Shown piece by piece: positions 17,213 through 25,617 of a DNA stretch of 64,000 nucleotides (its first letter is position 1; every line of letters begins with the position of its first letter). Below the pieces are notes generated by a model. That model did not search any database, was not told the DNA's origin, and saw only the letters and a list, made by a program, of their open reading frames with translations. Source of the stretch: an uncultured Collinsella sp. (GTDB lineage: Bacteria > Actinomycetota > Coriobacteriia > Coriobacteriales > Coriobacteriaceae); assembly GCA_958443615.1 (NCBI GenBank), contig CAUCLI010000004.1, positions 62,001 to 126,000 of the forward strand, written 5' to 3'. A program made the translations under genes and the position numbers.

Positions 17213-17986
17213 CTAGTTCCCAAGGTAGCGGGACAAAAATTCGCGGGTGCGCGGGTGCGCGGGCGCGGTGAACATCTGATCGGGAGCGCCCTGCTCGGCG
17301 ATGACGCCGCGGTCCATGAACACCACGCGGTCCGACACGGTGCGGGCGAACTCCATCTCGTGCGTCACCACGACCATCGTCATGCCGTCGCGCGCAAGGC
17401 CGCGCATGACCTCGAGCACCTCGCCCACGATCTGGGGGTCGAGGGCGCTGGTCGGCTCGTCGAACAGCATGATCTTCGGGCGCATGCACAGGGCGCGGGC
17501 GATGGCCACGCGCTGCTTCTGGCCGCCCGAGAGCGTGGAGGGCGCCGCATGGGCGAAGTCCTCGAGCCCCACCGAGTGCAGGTGGCCCAGCGCCACCTCC
17601 TCCGCCTCCGCCCTCGACATCTTCTTGCGGGTGACGGGCGCCAGCGTGCAGTTGGCCAGCACGTCCATGTTGTTGAACAGGTTGAAGCCCTGGAAGACCA
17701 TGCCGATGTCCTCGCGCAGGGCGTTCACGTCCACGTGGTCGGCGGTGAGGTCGCTGCCCTGGAACCACACGTGACCCGCATCGGGGGTCTCGAGCAGGTT
17801 GATGCAGCGCAACAGGGTCGATTTGCCCGAACCCGATGCGCCGATGATCGTCACGACCTCGCCGGGGGCGACGTCGAGGTTGACGTCTCGCAGGACCTCC
17901 AGCTCGCCGAAGGATTTGCGCAGGCCCTCGATGCGCACCATGTAGTCGCCCGCGGGGGCCGTCGCGGTGATGTCACTCGTATTCAT
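17213..17986 (-). CDS. Polar amino-acid ABC transporter ATP-binding protein (GlnQ type)
   Basis: A 257-aa ATPase of the polar amino-acid uptake family. The P-loop GASGSGKSTLLRCINLLE (about 48-65), the Q-loop FQGFNLFNNMDVL, the signature LSGGQKQRVAIARAL and Walker B IMLFDEPTSALDP are all present and typical of GlnQ/ArtP/HisP proteins. The start lies three bases after the permease stop, with GGAGCG upstream. Together with the permease and the binding protein it forms one importer operon. The amino acid carried is not shown by sequence; the nearby argGH genes make arginine worth testing, but that is only context. Confidence 0.9.
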   Translation of the reverse strand: MNTSDITATAPAGDYMVRIEGLRKSFGELEVLRDVNLDVAPGEVVTIIGASGSGKSTLLRCINLLETPDAGHVWFQGSDLTADHVDVNALREDIGMVFQGFNLFNNMDVLANCTLAPVTRKKMSRAEAEEVALGHLHSVGLEDFAHAAPSTLSGGQKQRVAIARALCMRPKIMLFDEPTSALDPQIVGEVLEVMRGLARDGMTMVVVTHEMEFARTVSDRVVFMDRGVIAEQGAPDQMFTAPAHPRTREFLSRYLGN

Positions 17987-17989
17987 GAT

Positions 17990-19183
17990 TTAGCGCTCCT
18001 CGACGTTGACGGGCTGGTCGGACGTGCTGCCGAGCTTCACGGATTTGACGTTGAGCCGGCTCGCGAGGCGCCCCAGCAGCCACGAGGCGAACATGGTGAG
18101 GCACAGGTACATCACGCTCGTCACGAGCGCCGCCTCGAAGTTGGCATAGTAGATGCCGCCCACGGTGGTGGTGGCGAACATGAGGTCGAAGGTGCCGATG
18201 ACCGAGAGCACCGACGAGTCCTTGATGTTGATGACGAGCTCGTTGGAAAGACCGGGAATGGCGAACTTGACGCCCTGCGGGAAGACGACTTTGCGCATCG
18301 CCTCCCATTGCGAGAGGCCGAGGGAGCGGGCCGCCTCCATCTGACCGGCGTCGACCGACTCGATGCCGCCGCGCAGGACCTCCATCATGTAGGCCGTCGA
18401 ATTGAGCACGATGGTCACGAGGCCGGCGGTGAAGGTGCTCCAGATCGCGTTGATCTGCGTGGTGGTGAGGTCGGTCATCTTGAACAGCGAGAAGACGCCG
18501 AAGAATATGATCATGGCCTGGACCATCATGGGCGTGCCGCGCACCACGGTACTGTACACGCGGGCAAACCCGCTGCCCACGACCTTCCAGAAACGCACGA
18601 AGTCGTTGTCCGAGCGGTCGATGACCTGGATGCGCAAAAACACGAGGAGCAGCGCCAGGAAGAACGCAATCACGGTTCCGAGCACCGCGAGGGCAACCGT
18701 GGTCTTGAGGCCTGCGGCGAAGATGGAGCGGCTGTTGTAGAGCATGTAGAGCATGCTCTCGAGCGTGGAGGCGGGGCGCGTCGCCGCCGTGGTGGCGACT
18801 GCCCACGCGGAGGCGAGGCCGCAGCCCACGCGGTCGACGGCGAGCACGGCGGTCATCGCGGCGACCGCATAGGAGCCGTAGCGCAGGGCGCGGACGACAC
18901 CGGGGCGCGTGAACGGCGAGCTGCTCGCGTAGGTCTTCCACCGAGCGAGCTTGAACGCCAAGGCGACCGCGGCGATCACGAGCCAGGCGGCGAGCAGGTA
19001 GTACATGGCGACTTCAAGCGCATACGCATGCGCCATGAAGCTCAAAGAGGGACGGGGCGAGGCGGACAACGCCATGCCCGCGGCGGCGATGGCGCTCGTA
19101 CTCAACAGCACGTAGCGGTGATCGCTGCGGATAAACGAGGTCACGCGACCAAGCGGGCCCTCGCCCGCCGATACGGTGGTCAT
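17990..19183 (-). CDS. Polar amino-acid ABC transporter permease
   Basis: A 397-aa membrane protein. The C-terminal 240 residues are a standard HisM/GlnP-type permease with RGTPMMVQAMIIFFGVF and the ATPase-contact loop QMEAARSLGLSQWEAMRKVV. The N-terminal 150 residues are additional: about three hydrophobic segments (near 25-45, 57-77 and 105-125) that most single-domain permeases lack, giving roughly eight to nine spans in all. AAAGGAG precedes the ATG. It lies downstream of the binding protein after two hairpins, which could lower its level relative to that protein. Confidence 0.88.
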   Translation of the reverse strand: MTTVSAGEGPLGRVTSFIRSDHRYVLLSTSAIAAAGMALSASPRPSLSFMAHAYALEVAMYYLLAAWLVIAAVALAFKLARWKTYASSSPFTRPGVVRALRYGSYAVAAMTAVLAVDRVGCGLASAWAVATTAATRPASTLESMLYMLYNSRSIFAAGLKTTVALAVLGTVIAFFLALLLVFLRIQVIDRSDNDFVRFWKVVGSGFARVYSTVVRGTPMMVQAMIIFFGVFSLFKMTDLTTTQINAIWSTFTAGLVTIVLNSTAYMMEVLRGGIESVDAGQMEAARSLGLSQWEAMRKVVFPQGVKFAIPGLSNELVINIKDSSVLSVIGTFDLMFATTTVGGIYYANFEAALVTSVMYLCLTMFASWLLGRLASRLNVKSVKLGSTSDQPVNVEER

Positions 19184-19216
19184 AGATCGACTCCTTTAAT
19201 TGAGTGACGTGATATG

Positions 19217-19239
19217 GCCGCCGAGCATGAATCGGCGGC
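19217..19239. repeat. Short hairpin before the permease gene
   Basis: GCCGCCGA and TCGGCGGC form a perfect 8-bp stem around a 7-base loop, 34 bases upstream of the permease start. It may protect or trim the operon mRNA between binding protein and permease. Confidence 0.5.
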
Positions 19240-19257
19240 ACGGCAACATGCGCATAG

Positions 19258-19338
19258 CCTGAGCTCGGACATATTCTCGAAGGACGTTTTGTGGAGCGAA
19301 GCGCAACCACGCCCGAAGAGATTATGTCCGCGCTCAGG
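19258..19338. repeat. Long intergenic hairpin between binding-protein and permease genes
   Basis: CCTGAGCTCGGACATA at 19258-19273 faces TATGTCCGCGCTCAGG, ending at 19338, with one mismatch; about 50 bases of partly paired sequence lie between. No U-tract follows. It begins 13 bases after the binding-protein stop on the minus strand, the classic place for an mRNA 3'-end stabiliser or REP element that uncouples levels within an ABC operon. Confidence 0.6.
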
Positions 19339-19351
19339 CGGTCGGGATCCG

Positions 19352-20272
19352 TTAGGCCGGCTGGCGATCCATGCAGGCGGACCACATGTCCTGGCGCTCT
19401 TCGTCGTCGATGGAGGCGATGATCTCGTTGACCTTGTCGAGCGCGGCGTCGTTGCCCTTGGCGACGGCCGCGTTGTCGGGCATGAGCGAGCCCTCGAAGG
19501 CGTCTTCCATATCGAGCACCACCAGGTCGGGATAGACCTCGAGCAGCTTGGGTGCGGAGAGCATGGAGTACGTGATGATGTCGCACGTGCCGTTGCGCAG
19601 GTTCTCGACGACCATGGGCTGGGTCTCAGCGGGCGTCATGTGGTTGGCACCCTCGATCTGGGCGATGACGTCGTCGTACATGGTCGCCGCCTGCCCCAGG
19701 ATGGAGGCGTCCGCGAGCTCGTCGAACGTGGTGGCGCCGGCATAGGCGGAGTCGTTCTTGCAGATCATGACGATGTCGTCGTCGACATAGGAGTCGGAGA
19801 ACGCCGCGGCGGCAGCGCGCTCGGGTGTGACGGACATGCCCGCGCACACGATGTCGACCTGGCCGTTGTTGAGCGCGTCGACGAGCGAGGCGAATTCGAG
19901 CTTGACCGCGACGGGCTCCATGCCCAGTCCCTCGGCGATGATCTTCGCGACCTGGACGTCATAGCCGTCGGCATAGGCGCCGGGGACGTTCTCGATGGGG
20001 ACAGTGAACTCAGACTCCTCGGAGACCTGCCAGTTGTAGGGGGCGTATGCCGCCTCCATGCCGACGCGCAGGGTCTTGCCGTCGCCGAGCTGGACGCCGG
20101 ACGCGGACGTGCCGCCATCGGCGGCGTCGCCGCTGCCCTGCGGGGCGGGTCCGCAGCCCGCGAGGAACATCATGCCTCCCACGCTCAATGCCGCCATACC
20201 CGAGAGTTTCAAGAACTCCCTGCGCGAACGCATGGCGGGTTGTACAGATGCAGAGACAGTCTCGTGAGTCAT
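19352..20272 (-). CDS. Amino-acid ABC transporter substrate-binding lipoprotein
   Basis: A 306-aa extracytoplasmic solute-binding protein, family 3. The N terminus has a twin-arginine motif SRREFLK (16-22), a hydrophobic run and lipobox LAGC at Cys40. The mature part starts with a Ser/Gly/Ala linker, then TLRVGMEAAYAPYNW, a family 3 signature with the aromatic pair that stacks on the ligand. GYDVQVAKIIAEGLG and DIVCAGMSVTPERAAAAAFS are further domain blocks. I chose the ATG at 20272 for its GGAGG at seven bases and the signal peptide behind it; a longer open frame upstream lacks both. It heads the operon with the permease and ATPase. Confidence 0.9.
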   Translation of the reverse strand: MTHETVSASVQPAMRSRREFLKLSGMAALSVGGMMFLAGCGPAPQGSGDAADGGTSASGVQLGDGKTLRVGMEAAYAPYNWQVSEESEFTVPIENVPGAYADGYDVQVAKIIAEGLGMEPVAVKLEFASLVDALNNGQVDIVCAGMSVTPERAAAAAFSDSYVDDDIVMICKNDSAYAGATTFDELADASILGQAATMYDDVIAQIEGANHMTPAETQPMVVENLRNGTCDIITYSMLSAPKLLEVYPDLVVLDMEDAFEGSLMPDNAAVAKGNDAALDKVNEIIASIDDEERQDMWSACMDRQPA

Positions 20273-20619
20273 GATGATACCTCCGGTTTTTGTCTGAGAC
20301 CCCTTCCGCACGACGCAACCAGAGGGGGCCCATCCCCCTCTCCCTTGCAACTTAATGCGTGAAAGTTCCGCGTGCTGCAGGCTAGAATACTCCGCTTCAG
20401 TGGAGCGCATGGTGGAGGTATGCCAAGAAATACATTGGTTACAAAGAATATTCATTTTGATGCATGCGATTATGAGGCGCGATGTGGTGCGCGATGCGCG
20501 CGTGAATCGGGTTTTTAAACATCGAAGGAACGCATCGGACCTCAGCGCTCTACAATAGGCGGGAATCGTACCCCGGCGCCGGCGGCGGCATGCCCGGCCC
20601 GGCATCCCGAAAGGAACCC
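20273..20619. other. Divergent promoter region of transporter and Cof-type phosphatase
   Basis: A 347-base gap. It holds a perfect 8-bp hairpin at 20321-20341 (AGAGGGGG with CCCCCTCT) in the 5' leader of the binding-protein gene and an AT-rich patch at 20430-20475 that is the likely promoter zone. No clear -35/-10 pair and no gene were seen. Confidence 0.45.
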
Positions 20620-21453
20620 ATGCTCCCCTCCTATCTCGAAGACACCGACCTGTCATCTATCAAGCTCGTCGCGACCGACATGGACCTCACCCTGCTGGCC
20701 GACGACAAATCGATGCCCGAGGGCGTCGACGAGCGCATCGACGCCCTGACCGAGCACGGCATCGTCTTTTGCGCCGCGAGCGGCAGGCCGGCCCTCGCCC
20801 TGCGCCAATCCTTCCCCCGCCACCATGCCGACATGGCGCTTGTGGCCGACAACGGCGCGTCCGTCTATCTGCGCGACGAGCTCATCTATCGCGACCTGCT
20901 CGACAAGGGGCTCTATCATGAGGTCCTCGCGCGATGCGTCGATTCGGGCCGCGGCATCCCGGTGCTTTGCGCCTTCGACGACGCTTACATGCTCGAGCGC
21001 GACCGCGAACACGAGGACGTGGTGGGGATCTATTACCGTTCCATCATCTACGTCGACTCATTCGAGGACCTCGACATCGAATCGAACAAGATCTCGATGT
21101 ACTTCCCGGACTGGGACAGCAAAATACAGCTCGACGAGGTCTATGGGCCCGAGTTCGGGTCCCGCCTCTACGTCACGTGCGCCGGCGACGAATGGCTCGA
21201 CTTCATGAATATCGGCATCGACAAGGGCTCGGGCATCCGCCATCTCGCGGAGAACCTCGGGATCGAGCTGGCCGACGTCGCCGCGCTGGGAGACACCTAC
21301 AACGATATCCCCATGCTGGACATCGTGGGGCACAGCTACGTGATGGGCAACGCCGCCGAGCACATGCACGCGCACGGCAAGTTCCTCGCGCCGACCAACA
21401 ACGATGCGGGCGTGCTCACCGTCATCGACCGCATCGTCGAAGCTGCGAGATAA
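20620..21453 (+). CDS. Cof-type HAD phosphatase (HAD-IIB)
   Basis: A 277-aa sugar-phosphate or nucleotide phosphatase of the Cof/YidA group. Motif I reads VATDMDLTLLADD, with Leu where most members have Gly; motif II is CAASGRP; the motif III region KGSGIRHLAENLGI is followed by motif IV ALGDTYNDIPML. The alpha/beta C2B cap lies between about 85 and 190. GAAAGGAACCC sits before the ATG at 20620; an ATG ten codons earlier has no site. It is a single-gene unit ended by a strong terminator. The substrate cannot be told. Confidence 0.85.
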   Translation: MLPSYLEDTDLSSIKLVATDMDLTLLADDKSMPEGVDERIDALTEHGIVFCAASGRPALALRQSFPRHHADMALVADNGASVYLRDELIYRDLLDKGLYHEVLARCVDSGRGIPVLCAFDDAYMLERDREHEDVVGIYYRSIIYVDSFEDLDIESNKISMYFPDWDSKIQLDEVYGPEFGSRLYVTCAGDEWLDFMNIGIDKGSGIRHLAENLGIELADVAALGDTYNDIPMLDIVGHSYVMGNAAEHMHAHGKFLAPTNNDAGVLTVIDRIVEAAR

Positions 21454-21474
21454 CAACGCGGCCACTTCGAATGG

Positions 21475-21509
21475 AACCGCCCCCGACACACACGTCGGGG
21501 GCGGTTTTC
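21475..21509 (+). terminator. Terminator of the Cof-type phosphatase gene
   Basis: ACCGCCCCCGAC and GTCGGGGGCGGT form a perfect 12-bp stem followed by TTTTCA, 24 bases past the stop. Confidence 0.92.
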
Positions 21510-21535
21510 ACATATAGGGACGATTCTGCAGCGGC

Positions 21536-24331
21536 CTACTTCGCCTCTGCCCAAGTCTCGCCCACGCTCGCATCGGCGATGAGGGGCACGCGCAGCTCGG
21601 CGACGCCCTCCATCTCCTCGCGCACCATGGCGATGAGTCGATCGACCTCGCCGACGGGGCACTCGAAGTCGAGTTCGTCGTGAACCTGCAAGATCATCTT
21701 CGCGGCAAAACCCTCGGCGCGCAGACGCTCGGCGACGCGCACCATGGCGATCTTGATGATATCGGCGGCAGACCCCTGCATGGGATGGTTCATCGCCGTG
21801 CGCTCACCGAACATGCGCTGCGCGGGGATGCGGAGCTCCGGGATCGGACGGCGCCGGCCGTACATGGTCTCGGCATAGCCCGTCTGCTTGGCAAAGGCGA
21901 CGGTCTCGTCCAGATACGTGCGCACACCGGGGTACGCGCGGAAGTACGCGTCGATCATCTCGCTCGCCTCGGCCATGGGGATGTCCAGCGTCTGGGACAG
22001 TCCGTAGGCCTGCTGACCGTACACGATACCGAAGTTCACCGCCTTGGCGCGGCTGCGCAACTGCGGGGTGACCTCGTCCACGGCGACGCCGAACACGCGC
22101 GCCGCCGTCTCGGCATGGAAGTCCTCGCCCTCGTTGAAGGCGCTCACCAGGTGCTCGTCGCCGGAGAGGTGCGCCAGCAACCTGAGCTCGATCTGCGAGT
22201 AGTCGATCGCCACGAACACCGACCCCTCCTCGACCGAGAAGGCGCGCTTGACCGCATGGCCCAGCTCAGAGCGGGTGGGGATGTTCTGCAGGTTGGGGTT
22301 GGAACTCGACAGGCGCCCCGTCGCGGTGATGGTCTGGTTGTACGTGGTGTGCACGCGCCCGTCATGGCGGCGCTGACCGCCGAGCGTATCGAGATAGGTC
22401 GACTTGATCTTGGTCTTCTCGCGATACTCCCGGATGAGGCGGACGATCTCGTGGTCCTTCGCGAGGTCCTCGAGTACCTTGGCGTTCGTAGAGTAGTACC
22501 CGCGCTGCGTCTTCTTGAGGCCGGTGGTGGGCAGGCCGAGCTTGTCGAACAGGATGCGCGAGAGCTGCATGGGGCTCGAGAGGTTGAAGGTCTCGTCGCC
22601 CGCGAGCTCGCGGATGCGGCCCTCGAGGGCTTGGATCTGGCCGACCAGCTCCTCGGACTGCGCGGCGAGGCGCGCGGGGTCGACGTACATGCCCGCGCGC
22701 TCCATGGAGGCCAAGACGCGCACGAGCGGCATCTCGATCTTAGAGAAGATGGCGTCCGCACCCTGGGCCTCGAGCGCGGCGGCGAGCGGCTCGCGCAGGG
22801 TGCGGGCGAGCCAGGCTCCGCGAGCGGCGGCGCTCACGGCGTCCGCGGGCGCGCCCGTCTCCCCCGCCACGGGCGGCAGCGAGGCATGCAGATAGGTCTC
22901 CGCCAGATGATCGTCCGCAAAATCCGAGCGCACCGAGTCGAGCAGGTACGCGGCGACCACCGTGTCGAACAGGCGCTCGGCGTCGACCGCGAGCGGATCG
23001 AGCAACTCGGGCTCGCTCGCATCGACCGGCGAGAGCTCGTGAAGCAGAGCTTTGACGTCGGAGGAGGCCACGCGGCCCTCGCTCAGGATGTGGCGCAGCA
23101 CGCCGGGGATGACGCCGGCGGAAAGGTCGAGGTCGGTCGTGAATATCGCGCAGGGGCCGAGGGGCTCCTCGAACGAGAGCAGGGCCCGTTCGGTGGCGAC
23201 CCACAGGCGGCGCGTCATGCCGAAGAGCGCGTCGGCCTCCTTGTCGTCCTCCACAACGACACCGAGCCACTCGCCCGCCTCGAGCGCGCGGAACAGCCCA
23301 TCGAAACAGGCGTTCATCTCCTCGGACTGGCGCGTGTACTCGGCATCATCGGGCGCCGCGGAAGCGTCGAGAGCCACCCGCAGGACCTGGGGCAGCTCCA
23401 GGCTCGCCGCTGCAGGCGCGGCGGCGGCACCCTCGCCCAACAGCGCGAGGAAACGGTTCTGCATGGCCATGATGCCGAGTTCGCCCAACGCGGCGGAGAC
23501 GGCCGCGGCGTCGAACGCCGGGAAGTTCACCTCGGCAAGGTCGCACTCGATGGGCGCGTCCGTCATGATCGTGGCGATCTTACGGGAGATGAGCGCGTCG
23601 TCGATGTGCGCGCGCAGGTTCTCCCCCATCTTGCCCTTGACCTCGTCGGCATGTGCGATGACCTCGTCGAGATTGCCGTATTGCGCGATGAGGGCACTGG
23701 CCTTCTTGGGGCCGATGCCGGGCACGCCGGGGATGTTGTCGGAGGAATCGCCCTTGAGGCCGTAGAAGTCGGGCACGAGCTCGGGTGTGATGCCGTGATA
23801 CAGGTCATCGACGCTCTCGGGCGTCATGATGGCGATGTCGGAGAGACCCTTGCGGGTGGACACCACGTGCACGTGGTCGGTCACGAGCTGGTACATGTCG
23901 CGGTCACCGGTGACGAGGTACATGTCGCAGCCTTGGCTCTCACCGCGGCGGGCGAGCGTTCCCAGGATGTCGTCGCCCTCCCAACCCTCGAGCTCCACGA
24001 CGGGAATGGACAGACTCGCGAGCAGCTCCTTGATCATGGGGAACTGAGCTCGCAGGTTGGGGTCCATGGGCGGGCGCTGCGCCTTGTACTGGGGCAGCAT
24101 CTCCATGCGGACCTTCGGGCGGCCCTTGTCGAACGCGCAGACCACGCCATCGGGCGAGAACTCGTCGACCATTTTGAGGAACATGTTGAGAAATCCGAAC
24201 ACGGCGTTGGTGGGGCGGCCGTCCGGGGCGTTCATGGTGGGCGGCACCGCGTGGAAGGCACGGTGCATGAGCGAGTTGCCGTCGATGACGGCGATGACGC
24301 GGCGCTCGCGGGCGGAAGTGCTATCGGTCAT
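21536..24331 (-). CDS. polA: DNA polymerase I (3'-5' exonuclease domain appears inactive)
   Basis: A 931-aa family A polymerase for Okazaki fragment processing and repair. The N-terminal 300 residues are the 5' nuclease (VIDGNSLMHRAFHA, FDKGRPKVR, LVTGDRDMYQLV, GLKGDSSDNIPGVPGIGPK). The polymerase domain has motif A DYSQIELRLLAHLS, motif B RAKAVNFGIVYGQQAYGLSQ and motif C QVHDELDFE. The middle domain (about 300-550) lacks the Asp-Glu-Asp-Asp exonuclease residues: where motif I should read DTETD it reads VVEDDKEAD, and the later Asp sites are not preserved. It therefore probably has no proofreading, as in Taq and Bacillus PolA. The ATG has GAGG eight bases upstream. Confidence 0.96.
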   Translation of the reverse strand: MTDSTSARERRVIAVIDGNSLMHRAFHAVPPTMNAPDGRPTNAVFGFLNMFLKMVDEFSPDGVVCAFDKGRPKVRMEMLPQYKAQRPPMDPNLRAQFPMIKELLASLSIPVVELEGWEGDDILGTLARRGESQGCDMYLVTGDRDMYQLVTDHVHVVSTRKGLSDIAIMTPESVDDLYHGITPELVPDFYGLKGDSSDNIPGVPGIGPKKASALIAQYGNLDEVIAHADEVKGKMGENLRAHIDDALISRKIATIMTDAPIECDLAEVNFPAFDAAAVSAALGELGIMAMQNRFLALLGEGAAAAPAAASLELPQVLRVALDASAAPDDAEYTRQSEEMNACFDGLFRALEAGEWLGVVVEDDKEADALFGMTRRLWVATERALLSFEEPLGPCAIFTTDLDLSAGVIPGVLRHILSEGRVASSDVKALLHELSPVDASEPELLDPLAVDAERLFDTVVAAYLLDSVRSDFADDHLAETYLHASLPPVAGETGAPADAVSAAARGAWLARTLREPLAAALEAQGADAIFSKIEMPLVRVLASMERAGMYVDPARLAAQSEELVGQIQALEGRIRELAGDETFNLSSPMQLSRILFDKLGLPTTGLKKTQRGYYSTNAKVLEDLAKDHEIVRLIREYREKTKIKSTYLDTLGGQRRHDGRVHTTYNQTITATGRLSSSNPNLQNIPTRSELGHAVKRAFSVEEGSVFVAIDYSQIELRLLAHLSGDEHLVSAFNEGEDFHAETAARVFGVAVDEVTPQLRSRAKAVNFGIVYGQQAYGLSQTLDIPMAEASEMIDAYFRAYPGVRTYLDETVAFAKQTGYAETMYGRRRPIPELRIPAQRMFGERTAMNHPMQGSAADIIKIAMVRVAERLRAEGFAAKMILQVHDELDFECPVGEVDRLIAMVREEMEGVAELRVPLIADASVGETWAEAK

Positions 24332-24397
24332 GGGGATAACCTCGTTTCGTCGTTTAACGAAACCAGTCTACCCCACCGCATGGACCTCTTGCCGCGG

Positions 24398-24469
24398 GTG
24401 TGCAAAAGGGGACGGGTGCAAATTGCACATCGAGCCCGATGTGCAATTTGCACCCGTCCCCAATTACAC
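24398..24469. repeat. REP-like hairpin pair, family A
   Basis: A unit with core GGGGACGGGTGC and its exact inverse GCACCCGTCCCC face each other, with AAATTGCACATCG and CGATGTGCAATTT forming the inner stem. Outer ends are TGTGCAAA and TTACAC. It fills most of the gap between polA and the glycosyltransferase gene and is related to 600-632 and 30462-30574. Confidence 0.75.
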
Positions 24470-24483
24470 GGCGGGGCGTGAGC

Positions 24484-25617
24484 CTAGTTGAACTTGAAGA
24501 TCTTGGACGCCAGGCGGTAGCCGGCGATGGTGGTCTTCTCACCCAGCTTGCCGGGCAAGTTCGTGCCCAAGCCGATCACGCCGTGGCGCGCCTTGCGATA
24601 CATCTTCTCGTCGTAGGCCTTGAGCTCGGCCCACAGCGCGGCAAGCTCTTCCTCGATGCCGGGCTTGTCCGACAGCTTGGTGAACACCGAGCAGATCGCC
24701 ATCATCATGGTGAAGTAGCCCATCATGTAGGAGCGCAGCTTCTCCTGGGCGACGTCCTCATACAGGTGATACGCCTGCATCATGATGCGCGTGATGCGGA
24801 ACTGCTGGTCGAGGCGGCCGACCATGGTTTCCTCGTTCACGCTCTGGCCCTCGCGGCCGATGAAGTAGCGATAGAGGTCGATATCGGCGTAGTACAGCGT
24901 CTCGCAGTTGGGCAGCGGCACGTAGGCGTAGATGTTATCCACGTAGAAGGTGTGCGGCGGCATGGGCAGGTCGTGACCGCGCAGCACGTCGGTGCGATAG
25001 CACAGCGAGTGCATGAGCAGATTCTGATCCGGGCGGAAATGCCCGATATCGCCCCAGGTGAAGACCTTCTTGCGCGGCAGCGCCATACGGTAGCTGATGG
25101 TGGTGTGCGTCCCCTCGTGGACCTTCTCGTACACGTAGTTCGAGATGAAGAGGTCCACGCGCAGGTCGCGCTCCTCAAAACCGCGCAAGAGCTGCAGCAT
25201 CGCGGCGAGCGCATCCGCGTCGAGCCAGTCATCGGAATCGACGACCTTGTAGTACGTGCCGCGCGCCTCGCGCAAGCCGGCGCGGACGGCCATGCCATGA
25301 CCGCCGTTCTCCTGATGCACCACGCGAATGATGCCGGGGTAGCGGGCCTCCCACTCGTCGGCCTTGGCGCCGGTCTCGTCCTTGGATCCATCGTTCACGA
25401 TGATGATCTCGATGTCGGGGGCGCACTTGGATCCCTCGAGGATCGATGAGATGCAGTGATCCATGTCCTTGGCGGCGTTGTAGCTCGGAATGCCGAAGGA
25501 GAGGACCTTGTGACCCTCCCCCGCCGGGGTCACGGACAGCGTCTTGATGGGAAATGCGGCTCGAGCCGCCTCCACATCGTAGGAAGCGGCGAGCGCGGAG
25601 TAATCGACTTTAGGCAT
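24484..25617 (-). CDS. Family 2 glycosyltransferase
   Basis: A 377-aa GT-A fold glycosyltransferase. The nucleotide-binding block is LSFGIPSYNAAKDMDHCISS (about 39-58), IIIVNDGSKDET follows, and the metal-binding motif is VVDSDDWLDADAL (near 125). The C-terminal 150 residues are helical and not a standard domain; no membrane span is evident. The gene overlaps glf by eight bases, so the pair is one operon. With UDP-galactopyranose mutase supplying UDP-Galf, a galactofuranosyl transferase for a surface glycan is a reasonable but unproven role. Confidence 0.85.
   Translation of the reverse strand: MPKVDYSALAASYDVEAARAAFPIKTLSVTPAGEGHKVLSFGIPSYNAAKDMDHCISSILEGSKCAPDIEIIIVNDGSKDETGAKADEWEARYPGIIRVVHQENGGHGMAVRAGLREARGTYYKVVDSDDWLDADALAAMLQLLRGFEERDLRVDLFISNYVYEKVHEGTHTTISYRMALPRKKVFTWGDIGHFRPDQNLLMHSLCYRTDVLRGHDLPMPPHTFYVDNIYAYVPLPNCETLYYADIDLYRYFIGREGQSVNEETMVGRLDQQFRITRIMMQAYHLYEDVAQEKLRSYMMGYFTMMMAICSVFTKLSDKPGIEEELAALWAELKAYDEKMYRKARHGVIGLGTNLPGKLGEKTTIAGYRLASKIFKFN

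Noticed and set aside
16741..17223. A 160-codon frame covering the argG leader
   Set aside because: It reads through the terminator and the leader stems, lacks a ribosome binding site, and is out of frame with the well-initiated arginine-rich peptide.
20440..20475. ATGCATCAAAATGAAT on the minus strand as an ArgR box before the transporter
   Set aside because: The second half-site is in direct rather than inverted orientation and matches the consensus poorly.
21680..24481. A 933-codon open frame opposite polA
   Set aside because: The same GC-driven shadow effect; composition is unlike a real protein and polA motifs are complete on the other strand.
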